Below are positions 1 through 5,469 of a DNA stretch of 20,421 bases, one piece after another (the first letter of the stretch is position 1; each line of letters opens with the position of its first letter). The DNA comes from a virus. Position numbers and translations under genes: made by a program. The stretch is taken from positions 1 to 20,421 of the IMG/VR virus record IMGVR_UViG_3300034418_000448. The stretch is one strand, 5' to 3'. The notes below the pieces were generated by a model. The model was not told the DNA's origin, did no database searches, and saw nothing but the letters and a program-made list of their open reading frames with translations.

Positions 1-120
1 CTCCACGCCGCTAATCGTGCCTCTTTGTGCTGCCCCGTAGAAAACTCTCTCACCTTTTTTCTCCCCATATTGCTTGGTCATAGCAGATTTAATCTTTTTT
101 CCTTTAGGTGTAAGCGGCAT
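1..120 (-). CDS. Small basic phage protein, C-terminus cut by window edge
   Basis: Leftward ORF that starts with ATG at 120 and runs off the window after 40 codons, so only the N-terminus is visible. It begins MPLTPKGKKIKSAM and continues with a Lys-rich segment and an FYGAAQRGTISGVE stretch. This resembles short proteins common in the structural blocks of marine phages, which often read KGKKI...YG.KKGE..FY (from memory; no function is known to me). The start is supported by two purine-rich GGAG-type sites just upstream and by only five bases separating it from the stop of the gene before it, which suggests the same leftward operon. Function unknown; the assignment as a real gene is fairly safe, the family call is weak. 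Confidence 0.7.
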   Translation of the reverse strand, partial: MPLTPKGKKIKSAMTKQYGEKKGERVFYGAAQRGTISGVE

Positions 121-125
121 CTCCT

Positions 126-464
126 TTAACTCCGTTGAGGCATATATGATTCTTTAAGTTTTACAGTAACAGTTACGGCACTGCCTACGCTGGCAAGGCC
201 ACGCAATTTGTCACCCTTAAACAACCATAATGGGTCATCGTTAATCTGAAGCAGTGAATTACCTAGCAATTCAACATTTTCAGCAAGGGTATAATATGTA
301 GCACTTTGGTTATCATACCAATCTAAACTAAATGTCACGTTAGAAGAACTAGCATTATTAATGTATATATTATCTACCTCTGCTTCATAGTTTGATGGAA
401 CAGTGTAGATGTCTGCATTACTTGTGGTCAGTTCAAGTCCAACGGTGCGGTTCTTTGTTTCCAT
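126..464 (-). CDS. Putative virion protein, beta-rich, 112 aa
   Basis: The protein is rich in Thr, Ser, Val, Asn and aromatic residues in alternating patterns (VTFSLDWYDN, AVTVTVKLKE), typical of beta-sandwich phage structural proteins. It has no signal peptide, membrane segment or catalytic motif. It starts with ATG at 464, two bases after the stop of the preceding 249-residue gene, and is followed by another small gene after five bases, so all three are probably co-transcribed leftward. Proteins of this shape next to a larger beta-rich protein often act as head-tail connectors, head decoration or tail components; that is inference from composition and position. I do not recognise a named family. 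Confidence 0.7.
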   Translation of the reverse strand: METKNRTVGLELTTSNADIYTVPSNYEAEVDNIYINNASSSNVTFSLDWYDNQSATYYTLAENVELLGNSLLQINDDPLWLFKGDKLRGLASVGSAVTVTVKLKESYMPQRS

Positions 465-465
465 A

Positions 466-1215
466 TTAGTTCTCTATGTAAAGGATGTCCATTGAAGCAG
501 CTACACGTAAGTCTGCATTCGAACTAGTGGCTACAGCGCGAAACTCAATGTCTGTCTTTTCTGAAATAGGTTCAGGCGTAATGTAGTTTTGGTGAAACGC
601 CGCCTGAAACAAATCAAACTTATTTTTAACACGAAACACGCCGTTAAGTTCTCGTGTAAGATAGCGCAACGTAGCGACCTTGTTGTTCTGTTCTGTAAAC
701 GCAGTAGCATCTAATGCTAGTAGATATGCCGTATATCCAGCAGGTACAGTCCACACTGTCATCAGGGTTTGATTTTCACCATTGGTAATCTGTGCATAAG
801 TAGTGCCGCCGTTGGCTACAGTTACGTCATCAGTGGGAGCAGTAGACCCCGCTATGAAACAGCGATTAACCCGCAGGAATGTTTGGGTTGTTGTAGCCGT
901 ACCACTACCAGCCAGTGTGACAGTCTCGTTGACTTCATTATAATCAGCATCCAGACCACCTACATTTACCTGCACACCATTATCCGTAGCACCTGCACCG
1001 CTAGTCACTGTCATAGCCACAGCACTAGATGGGTAAGTGTATATACCACCACCATCCCAAATGGTTTCTTCTACGTCTTGAATTACAGAATTGTGACCAA
1101 ACTTGAATATGCGTTTGTGACCATTTACAAGACCACGGGATACCTGTACAAAGTAGGGGTAGTAACCAACACCCCCACCCATTCCAATCAATTGTGGGTA
1201 GCTTGTTATACTCAT
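466..1215 (-). CDS. Putative phage structural (virion) protein, 249 aa
   Basis: The N-terminal part has a KRIFKFGHNSVIQDVEETIWDGGGIYTYPSSA segment split by ordinary residues; I recognise the GHN..V....ETIWD..G.Y.YP pattern from many marine phage genomes, where the protein is annotated as structural. The middle (about residues 65-155) is full of Thr, Gly, Ala and Val in beta-strand-like alternation, and the C-terminus ends in a short hydrophobic strand (DILYIEN). No enzyme motif is visible. The start codon is ATG at 1215, four bases after the stop of the next upstream small gene. Location at the head of the late block fits a capsid or tail accessory protein, but the exact role cannot be read from sequence. 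Confidence 0.78.
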   Translation of the reverse strand: MSITSYPQLIGMGGGVGYYPYFVQVSRGLVNGHKRIFKFGHNSVIQDVEETIWDGGGIYTYPSSAVAMTVTSGAGATDNGVQVNVGGLDADYNEVNETVTLAGSGTATTTQTFLRVNRCFIAGSTAPTDDVTVANGGTTYAQITNGENQTLMTVWTVPAGYTAYLLALDATAFTEQNNKVATLRYLTRELNGVFRVKNKFDLFQAAFHQNYITPEPISEKTDIEFRAVATSSNADLRVAASMDILYIEN

Positions 1216-1218
1216 TGT

Positions 1219-1329
1219 CTATCCAAAATATGCTTTAGGCTTGTTCCGCTTATTCACATTTTTCTTGTGAACACCCGGACGCCTAATGCGCTTCTTTTTC
1301 ATAAAACTATTGGCGTATTGCTTTGCCAT
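1219..1329 (-). CDS. Very small basic protein, 36 aa
   Basis: A 36-codon leftward ORF starting with ATG at 1329 and ending with TAG at 1221-1219. The product is strongly basic, with an MKKKRIRRPGVHKKN core (residues 10-24) and further Lys/Arg to the end. Its start codon shares one base with the TAA stop of the upstream 47-residue gene (TAATG), a translational-coupling arrangement, and its stop is three bases before the next gene. Tiny proteins with KKKR.RR.GVH cores recur in podovirus-like marine phages (from memory), but I know of no function. Nucleic-acid binding is a reasonable guess from charge only. Confidence 0.65.
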   Translation of the reverse strand: MAKQYANSFMKKKRIRRPGVHKKNVNKRNKPKAYFG

Positions 1330-1472
1330 TATTTCTTCTTCTTAGCCATGCCACCACGCATCATCATTTTCTTTTTAGCAGCCATCTTAGCCATGCCACC
1401 GCCGCGCATTCGCTTCTTGGCAACTCCTCCACGCATCATTTTCTTCGCTGCTACTTTTGTCTTGCCCTTCAT
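1329..1472 (-). CDS. MRGG-repeat basic peptide, 47 aa
   Basis: Leftward ORF with ATG at 1472 and TAA at 1331-1329. The product consists almost entirely of Met, Arg, Gly, Ala and Lys, with three tandem-like copies of an M-R-G-G unit (MMRGGVAKK, MRGGGMAKM, MMRGGMAKK). The repeat is also visible in the DNA, where CATGCCACC-type blocks recur. The C-terminal 86 bases of the 200-residue upstream gene overlap it in another frame. It is coupled by TAATG to the 36-residue gene that follows. The function is unknown; low complexity and high charge suggest DNA or RNA binding, or a small packaged virion component. Confidence 0.6.
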   Translation of the reverse strand: MKGKTKVAAKKMMRGGVAKKRMRGGGMAKMAAKKKMMMRGGMAKKKK

Positions 1473-1989
1473 TTCTCAATCTCCGTCTGTCTATAACTAA
1501 TGAGTGAAATACTTCTACGGGAAACTTTAAGTAGTAGCCACTCTTTTCTAAACTCAATGCTGCATCGTCCAATACAGATAGTCTCTGCACAAATACCATG
1601 CAGTATGTCAAGGAATTATCAACTACCCCATCTTCAATGAGAAAGTCCAGACCAGCCTTCTCAGCATCATAGTCTGGATGAAATACCATTAAGTGTAAGT
1701 CAGTACCTGACACTGACATTGCTTCGTTAACACCGTCACAGAAACCATCCAGATATTCCATGTCGGGTAAGGCTTCACTAGCCCACACAACTATGTCATA
1801 GTCATGTTTATCAAAGTCACGCACAGACTGTACCAGTCCATCTATGCCAGTGTTGATGCTAAAAGTAACCTTGTCATCAGCCCATGCCTGTTTAGCATAG
1901 GGGCAAGGTGGTAGTCCATTTAACTTGTCGTTAGGTATTTCAAGAAAGTTTTTAGACCAATTACGTATATCTTTTTCTACAGGATGCAC
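1387..1989 (-). CDS. Conserved-looking phage protein of unknown function, 200 aa
   Basis: The start is GTG at 1989, two bases after the TAG of the upstream gene; no ATG fits better. The N-terminus reads IRNWSKNFLEIPNDKLNGLPPCPYAKQAW, a pattern I have seen in marine phage hypothetical proteins (Trp, Asn, Cys-Pro-x-Ala). The middle is acidic and hydrophobic with a mixed alpha/beta look (YDIVVWASEALPD; DLHLMVFHPDYD), and the C-terminus is charged (about residues 168-200). No catalytic motif is recognised and there are no membrane segments. The last 28 codons overlap the MRGG-repeat gene in another frame, so the charged tail may have grown into pre-existing coding sequence. Function unknown. Confidence 0.7.
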   Translation of the reverse strand: MHPVEKDIRNWSKNFLEIPNDKLNGLPPCPYAKQAWADDKVTFSINTGIDGLVQSVRDFDKHDYDIVVWASEALPDMEYLDGFCDGVNEAMSVSGTDLHLMVFHPDYDAEKAGLDFLIEDGVVDNSLTYCMVFVQRLSVLDDAALSLEKSGYYLKFPVEVFHSLVIDRRRLRNEGQDKSSSEENDAWRSCQEANARRWHG

Positions 1990-1991
1990 CG

Positions 1992-2234
1992 CTATACGTC
2001 AAATCCCATGTTACGTACAGCATCCCGTCCTTTAGATGTGGAGGCCAATTTACGCAAGCCTGTGTTTGGCAACTTGTCAGTAACACTGCCACCAGCAGCA
2101 TACATATGCTCTTTACCATTGGCAACACCACCGCGCATCATGCCCTTCTTCATCTTTTTAATCTTGTCCTTTGGCATAGAACTAACACCGATTGACACAA
2201 CAGTTACCATATCGTCTTTCTTGTTCTTAGCCAC
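1992..2234 (-). CDS. Small basic protein with MRGG motif, 80 aa
   Basis: The reading frame is open from 2252, but I place the start at GTG 2234 because a GGAGAAAG ribosome site lies about seven bases upstream and the product then begins VAKNKK, matching the MAKNKK start of its neighbour. This gives an eight-base overlap with the preceding stop. The middle contains KMKKGMMRGGVANG, the same MMRGGVA unit as in the 47-residue gene downstream, followed by an MYAAGGSVTDKLPNTGLRKL segment. The C-terminus is short and mixed. Function unknown; the shared motif suggests that these small basic proteins form a related set. Confidence 0.62.
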   Translation of the reverse strand: MAKNKKDDMVTVVSIGVSSMPKDKIKKMKKGMMRGGVANGKEHMYAAGGSVTDKLPNTGLRKLASTSKGRDAVRNMGFDV

Positions 2235-2571
2235 GACTCTTTCTCCGATCAACGGTAGACTTTACCATACCGCCTACTCGCATATCTTGTGCGCCCTTAC
2301 GTGCTGCAAGTTTGGCTTTTTGTTGCGCTTCTTTTTCTGCATAAACTTCTTTAGCACCATCAATAATTTCTTGCACAGCTTCACGTGCTTCAGAAATAGA
2401 TACACCTTCTCTAAGTGCATCGTTTACAACAGACTCTTTGTTGAAAATATTAGCACCAAAATCTTTCCTTGCTTGATCCCGTGTCAGATCACCCATTTCA
2501 ATAGCACCATCAATAAAGAATCTAGCTTTCTCGTATAGTTGCCCAATTTGCTCTTTCTTGTTTTTAGCCAT
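2227..2571 (-). CDS. Helical charged protein, 114 aa
   Basis: Begins MAKNKKEQIGQLYEKARFFIDGAIEMGDL and is predicted by eye to be mostly alpha-helical, with long Ala/Glu/Lys-rich runs (residues 55-95) and a basic tail that carries MRVGGM, a relative of the MRGG units in neighbouring genes. ATG at 2571 overlaps the previous TAA by one base (TAATG). Its stop lies inside the start of the next gene. No enzyme motif or membrane segment is seen. Scaffold-like or head-assembly roles are possible for a helical charged protein beside virion genes, but this is only a guess from composition. Confidence 0.7.
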   Translation of the reverse strand: MAKNKKEQIGQLYEKARFFIDGAIEMGDLTRDQARKDFGANIFNKESVVNDALREGVSISEAREAVQEIIDGAKEVYAEKEAQQKAKLAARKGAQDMRVGGMVKSTVDRRKSRG

Positions 2572-2873
2572 TAGTATTTTCCTTTGCGTGACTTCGGGCT
2601 AGACTTTGTACTGCCACCCGGACCTTTCCATAAATGCCGACATGCCCAATAGCGAGCAGTCAACTTGTCATTCGCTGTATCACAGTTGTGCCTAGCACGA
2701 AACGACTTACGCGCCGCAGCACTATAGTTGTGACCATAGCCTGTAGCACCAAAATGTATCAACTTAACTTTATCACCGTCTTTGGCAAGAACCATCATCT
2801 TCTTACCTTCACGGTTTGACTTAATCGGTTTGTTATAACCTGGAAACTTTGTACCGCGATATTCAATAGTCAT
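2571..2873 (-). CDS. Conserved phage/virus small protein with HFG..GYGHN and CDTANDK motifs, 100 aa
   Basis: The protein starts with ATG at 2873, overlapping the previous stop as ATGA. The recognisable core is KLIHFGATGYGHNYS followed by KSFRARHNCDTANDKLTARYWACRHLW. This FRARH.CD.A.DK..A.YW.C..LW signature is widespread in marine phages and some large viruses, where it is listed as a protein of unknown function (from memory). The conserved Cys, His and Trp residues (C64, C78, H79, W81 region) could bind metal or form a compact fold. The C-terminal 17 residues are a basic, Ser/Lys-rich tail. It is co-directional and coupled with both neighbours. Function unknown. Confidence 0.75.
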   Translation of the reverse strand: MTIEYRGTKFPGYNKPIKSNREGKKMMVLAKDGDKVKLIHFGATGYGHNYSAAARKSFRARHNCDTANDKLTARYWACRHLWKGPGGSTKSSPKSRKGKY

Positions 2874-3076
2874 ACGGATGAACCTTTTTTTAGTTCTTCA
2901 CACTTCCACATAAATTGTACAGGAACACGTGGGAGAGTCGGTGTAATACTTGCCACCATCTCTTCAACACGGACTAGACATTCTTCTTCGGTTTTGTACG
3001 GGCCTCTATTGTCTGTAAACTGTACACAGTCATCCCGTGTCATCAGACTGCACACCAGTACCATTGCTGTCAACAT
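2870..3076 (-). CDS. Small Cys-containing protein with hydrophobic N-terminus, 68 aa
   Basis: ATG at 3076 (a second ATG at 3064 is possible) is preceded by an AAGGGTGG purine-rich site. The first nine residues (MLTAMVLVC) are hydrophobic and look like a short signal or lipobox-type segment, although no positive charge precedes them. Four cysteines (residues 9, 17, 34, 59) could make two disulfides in an exported form. The overlap with the upstream gene is about 47 bases when the first ATG is used. The stop TGA overlaps the ATG of the next gene. Function unknown; a small exported or envelope-facing protein is one possibility. Confidence 0.55.
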   Translation of the reverse strand: MLTAMVLVCSLMTRDDCVQFTDNRGPYKTEEECLVRVEEMVASITPTLPRVPVQFMWKCEELKKGSSV

Positions 3077-3278
3077 CGTCTGTCCACCCTTCCATACGCA
3101 TTGCCCACTCTACGTGTTCTAATGTGAAAGGGCGGCCATAATGGGCTTCTACTGCCTTACGTACATAAAATACATCGCTATGAGGTATGTGTAATCTATC
3201 TAATGTGTTCGTTCTAATTGCTTCATAGAATGCTTCAAGAACATCGTCTGTATATAGTTTTACAGATTTTTTCGCCAT
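3030..3278 (-). CDS. First gene of the leftward block, unknown function, 82 aa
   Basis: The frame is open from a TTG at 3284, but ATG at 3278 (MAKKSVKLYTDDVLEAFYEAI) is the more natural start. The product looks helical and mixed-charge, with YVRKAVEAHYGRPFTLEHVEWAMRMEGW in the middle and an acidic, Asp/Ser/Gly-rich tail. I see a weak resemblance to small helical DNA-binding domains in the TLEHVEWAM segment, but no clear helix-turn-helix. It is the first gene behind the leftward promoter at 3461-3489, with a leader of roughly 175 bases that contains the near-palindromic repeats. This position would suit an early product of the leftward transcript. Function unknown. Confidence 0.65.
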   Translation of the reverse strand: MAKKSVKLYTDDVLEAFYEAIRTNTLDRLHIPHSDVFYVRKAVEAHYGRPFTLEHVEWAMRMEGWTDDVDSNGTGVQSDDTG

Positions 3279-3334
3279 TGTCAACTACTTTTTTGGAAAT
3301 ACGGAATTTAGTCCATATGGGGTATATTGGATGT

Positions 3335-3447
3335 AACATTAAATGTCTTTAACAAGTTTATCTATATTTAATGTTTTCATTTAATGTCTTTAACATCTAA
3401 TGTTCTTACATCTATGTTTCTTTATTTAATGTAGAACATCTAATGTT
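3335..3447. repeat. Array of AACAT-N3-ATGTT near-palindromes and TTTAATGT repeats
   Basis: Two identical 13-mers AACATCTAATGTT (perfect 5-bp arms, 3-base centre) lie at 3392-3404 and 3435-3447, 43 bp apart. A third site with one arm mismatch (AACATTAAATGTC) is at 3335-3347. A 16-mer TTWAATGTCTTTAACA occurs at 3339-3354 and 3380-3395, 41 bp apart, and TTTAATGT also occurs at 3367 and 3425. Spacings near four helical turns would put protein-binding sites on the same DNA face. The rightmost site falls about +8 to +20 relative to the leftward promoter, a typical operator position. Replication iterons are the alternative reading. Confidence 0.7.
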
Positions 3448-3460
3448 TTATTTTATATAT

Positions 3461-3489
3461 GTTATACCATACCCCGAAAATCGTGTCAA
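3461..3489 (-). promoter_or_regulatory. Strong leftward sigma-70-type extended -10 promoter
   Basis: Read on the minus strand, TTGACA (3489-3484) is followed after exactly 17 bases by TATAAC (3466-3461), and the -10 is preceded by TGG, giving the extended TGn-TATAAC form. This is the best promoter match in the window. Transcription would begin near 3454 and read through the near-palindromic array into the first leftward gene at 3278. The match to consensus means host RNA polymerase could use it unaided, so expression of the late block would need repression or a later switch; the downstream repeats are candidates for that control. Confidence 0.75.
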
Positions 3490-3525
3490 GCATAAACTGC
3501 ATATGTCGCAGCAATTATCATAAGT

Positions 3526-3563
3526 TGCCTATTTTTTAGGCACTGTTGCACAATACTTGTGCA
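3526..3563. promoter_or_regulatory. Two adjacent perfect 6-bp hairpins upstream of the leftward promoter
   Basis: TGCCTA-TTTTT-TAGGCA (3526-3542) and TGCACA-ATACT-TGTGCA (3547-3563) are separated by four bases. Both have perfect 6-bp stems and 5-base loops. They lie 37-74 bp upstream of the -35 of the leftward promoter, an activator-site position. A GTTGCCT motif from the first hairpin recurs at 3580. They lack a trailing T tract, so simple terminators are unlikely. They could be protein-binding sites or part of an origin. Confidence 0.45.
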
Positions 3564-3628
3564 TAGGTTGTGTATGAGTTGCCTTTGTGGTTAACACTTA
3601 ATTTTCCCAATCTGTGTATTTCTCCATA

Positions 3629-3642
3629 TATACGTACGTATA
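3629..3642. repeat. 14-bp perfect palindrome TATACGTACGTATA
   Basis: TATACGTACGTATA is a perfect palindrome with no spacer, alternating purine and pyrimidine throughout. It is followed directly by a CCCGGGGTGTGGCCCC stretch containing a further short inverted repeat (GGGG-N5-CCCC, 3646-3658). A dimeric protein site or cruciform-prone element is plausible. No function can be assigned from sequence alone. Confidence 0.5.
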
Positions 3643-3948
3643 CCCGGGGTGTGGCCCCTGCCCGCCACCTTTGATCCGCGCGATTTGCGCCTGATTGCGA
3701 CACTTTTTATCTTATTCGCGCCAGCGCATGGTGGAATTGCGCGAGCATTCTATAAAAAAAGCAGCATTTTCAAGGGGTTGGTGGTGGATAGTCAATGGAT
3801 ATCCTATGAATTGACGCCATACCATAGTCAATAGATGCATCGAATAATGAAAGGCAACACAAAACTATAACGGCGATGCATATAATCTTAGCCATACCCC
3901 AACAATTTAGTGACGCCTAACATTTAAGAACACACCATGAACAAATCC
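3643..3948. other. Non-coding stretch with GC-rich patch and short repeats
   Basis: Positions 3643-3760 are clearly richer in G and C than the A/T-rich DNA on both sides, and contain clustered GCGC and GATTTGCGC/GATTGCGAC repeats. Further right, ATAGTCAAT occurs at 3788 and 3824, and the 8-mers ATGCATCG (about 3835) and CGATGCAT (about 3872) form an inverted repeat. A 61-codon rightward ORF across the patch lacks a convincing start context and is not called. The patch might be foreign, part of an origin, or the phage attachment site for the integrase at 10.3 kb. None of these is proven. Confidence 0.4.
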
Positions 3949-4020
3949 CTTTATACTTTATATATAAAAAATAAAAAATTTTTCTTAAAAATAATTTTAT
4001 CAATAAAAACAAAAACTTAA
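3949..4020. other. Nearly pure A/T tract, possible unwinding element
   Basis: About 70 bases contain almost no G or C and include runs such as TATATATAAAAAATAAAAAATTTTTC. Such tracts melt easily and often curve. Between divergent transcription units of a phage with its own primase and helicase, this suits a replication-origin unwinding element. It could instead be an UP-element-like promoter enhancer. The 4021-4235 stretch to its right is ordinary A-rich sequence in which I see no gene. Confidence 0.4.
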
Positions 4021-4235
4021 CCAGGCATACCATCTTAACTTATTGAAAACATTACAAATCTTTTTTCTTTACTTTGTTTTTTTCTTCATGATAGGATTTA
4101 ACCAAGATGAACGGCAAGACAGATTAGAGTCTTACAAAAATTATCTGATACCGATAAAGCCAAAAGCATCTAGAAACTGAATATCTAAACGCCACGGCAA
4201 ATTGATACAGTTTCGACAAGGGAATAAAAAAAGAA

Positions 4236-4264
4236 TTGACTAACCGAATAAAGCGAATTAGGAT
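4236..4264 (+). promoter_or_regulatory. Candidate rightward promoter for the early block
   Basis: TTGACT (4236-4241) is separated by 17 bases from TAGGAT (4259-4264). The -35 matches five of six consensus bases, the -10 four of six. A weaker overlapping candidate is TTGATA (4202-4207) with TAAAAA (4225-4230), also 17 bases apart. Transcription from either would run through the structured RNA region at 4320-4590 before the first rightward gene at 4624. A lone TATAAC at 4599-4604 has no -35 partner but could drive a very short leader if activated. Confidence 0.45.
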
Positions 4265-4319
4265 TTAGAGACTGAAACAAAACGAAAGGACCAAAAAACC
4301 AGACATTCAAAAAATGCTA

Positions 4320-4590
4320 GGTATCCATCACCAGCAAAAGCCCCAAAAGCACCCAAAAAGTGTAGGCATAGAACGATGGCAAGTGGACACATGAAATCCT
4401 TGTGGGTGGTACAGACCATAATGCACCAGAAGTGCGCCTAATTACCTGACCTACTGTAACGCCTATGCGCCTAGTTAGCCATAAGGTGAGGTCGAAGCGA
4501 GAGGGTATCCAGTAGGTCGGAGAGTGCCAAGACGGGGGTAGAGTGTAACTATCGGCAGCGGTAGTGTATGCCATGCACAAAACCCCCATT
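4320..4590 (+). ncRNA. Putative structured non-coding RNA or long 5' leader
   Basis: This stretch is less A/T-rich than its left flank, lacks a convincing ORF and folds into several helices. The main one pairs 4446-4456 with 4510-4520 over 11 bp, enclosing a smaller stem (4460-4467 with 4480-4488, one bulge). A second domain pairs 4534-4539 with 4582-4587 (GGGGGT/ACCCCC), then 4543-4547 with 4574-4578, capped by a 7-bp hairpin at 4548-4565 with a GCAG loop. A small hairpin sits at 4423-4435. The non-Watson-Crick pairs are G-U on the plus strand and would be A-C mismatches on the minus strand, so a rightward RNA is favoured. It resembles no RNA class I can name. Confidence 0.55.
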
Positions 4591-4623
4591 TCTTAATCTA
4601 TAACTAGACCAAGGGGTGACACA

Positions 4624-5223
4624 ATGAGTGTTGAAAATATTCTTGCCATATATAAGATGGCAACACCAGAAGAAAAGCGTGACGGTATTGTGTGGTATGC
4701 TGACGCATTGCGAGACTGTACCCGAATTGCGCTTGACACATGTGTTCCATTGCATGTTGTCGTTGGTGTGGTAGCAAGTCTATCGCCAAACAACAAGTGG
4801 GAACGCAATATTCAAAATGCAAAAGACTTAATCCATGCCTGTGTAAATGGGGATGGTATCGACAGTGTGAAGGTATGTACCTACCACAAAATGAAAGAAA
4901 AAGCATGGTCAATACTTGAGGCAATGCCTGACCATGATGGCGTGATTACTATATTGAATGGGCAAAAAATTATCTCATTCTATCGTAACATCATGGGTGA
5001 CGACACATGCACAATTGACGGTCACGCACGTAATATTGCATACGGTGAACGTGTGGGCTTGACAGATGACAAGACCAACATTGGTGTAAGGGAATACCGT
5101 ACACTACAGGCAGAGTATGTTCAGGCCGCGAAACGCACAAGGGTTAATGGGCGTGCGCTTAAAGCGTTTGAATTGCAAGCCATCACATGGGTGACATGGC
5201 GCAGAATACACAACATCAAGTGA
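4624..5223 (+). CDS. First early gene: possible HhH-type DNA glycosylase-like protein, 199 aa
   Basis: ATG at 4624 follows an AAGGGGTGA ribosome site. The protein is helical. Residues 48-70 (VGVVASLSPNNKWERNIQNA with flanks) resemble the segment of helix-hairpin-helix glycosylases that reads like SPQ..WE.NI. Residues 110-137 contain LNGQKIISFYRNI then CTIDGHARNI, similar in layout to the LPGVGxKTA...VDTHVxR motif of the endonuclease III family. K115 and D132 would match the catalytic Lys and Asp. This is motif-level similarity only; I recall the family as an uncharacterised phage DUF. As first gene behind the structured leader it is probably expressed early, perhaps acting on host or phage DNA bases. 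Confidence 0.75.
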   Translation: MSVENILAIYKMATPEEKRDGIVWYADALRDCTRIALDTCVPLHVVVGVVASLSPNNKWERNIQNAKDLIHACVNGDGIDSVKVCTYHKMKEKAWSILEAMPDHDGVITILNGQKIISFYRNIMGDDTCTIDGHARNIAYGERVGLTDDKTNIGVREYRTLQAEYVQAAKRTRVNGRALKAFELQAITWVTWRRIHNIK

Positions 5224-5231
5224 GGTGACAA

Positions 5232-5468
5232 ATGGTAATGAATAAGCAAACAAGCAATCTTGTTGAGATTGTAAAACTCAGGCAAAAAGTATCCCACCTC
5301 AACGGTAAAATATTGGGCATGTATAATCTTTTAGAGATGTCTGAGGATTGGATATCAGAAGAGCAACGCCATGGCTTATACATGGAAGCACAGTCATTGG
5401 AGGGTTTCTTTGCTATGAAGATAGAAGAAATCGAAGAAGAGATTGAAAAACTCAGACAAGGGGAATAA
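5232..5468 (+). CDS. Small coiled-coil protein, 78 aa
   Basis: ATG at 5232 has a GAGGTGA site eight bases upstream that overlaps the previous stop; a second ATG at 5238 is possible. The product is helical and acidic, with heptad-like hydrophobic spacing in residues 8-35 (LVEIVKLRQKVSHLNGKIL) and again in residues 58-76 (FFAMKIEEIEEEIEKLRQ). It therefore probably forms a two-helix coiled coil or oligomer. No known family is recognised. It belongs to the closely spaced early gene string and may inhibit or adapt a host protein, which is a common role for such small early proteins; this is inference only. Confidence 0.7.
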   Translation: MVMNKQTSNLVEIVKLRQKVSHLNGKILGMYNLLEMSEDWISEEQRHGLYMEAQSLEGFFAMKIEEIEEEIEKLRQGE

Positions 5469-5469
5469 A

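Noticed and set aside
769-1500. Rightward 243-codon ORF opposite the virion protein gene
   Set aside because: Low-complexity, Cys/Ile/Pro-rich composition, no ribosome site, and it lies antisense to well-supported leftward genes; a shadow frame.
1984-2538. Rightward 184-codon ORF across the small leftward genes
   Set aside because: Rich in Phe, Cys and Leu in the way of reverse-complement frames of Lys/Glu-rich genes, and it spans coupled leftward genes with good starts.
3526-3542. Intrinsic terminator at the TGCCTA hairpin
   Set aside because: The T run is in the loop rather than after the stem, and the stem is short and not GC-rich.
3649-3834. Rightward 61-codon ORF in the GC-rich patch
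   Set aside because: Open mainly because of local base composition, no ribosome site, no recognisable motif; it is followed by repeats and an A/T tract, not a gene.
4317-4589. Leftward 90-codon ORF covering the structured region
   Set aside because: Its sequence looks random, it is antisense to the early transcript, and the RNA helices with strand-specific G-U pairs explain the region better. A weak hairpin followed by six U at 4308-4335 on this strand keeps a leftward RNA from being fully excluded.
4320-4590. Identity as RNase P RNA, tmRNA, tRNA or group I intron
   Set aside because: I looked for the universal RNase P core, the T-arm pattern, and the P7-type paired segments of group I introns and found none.
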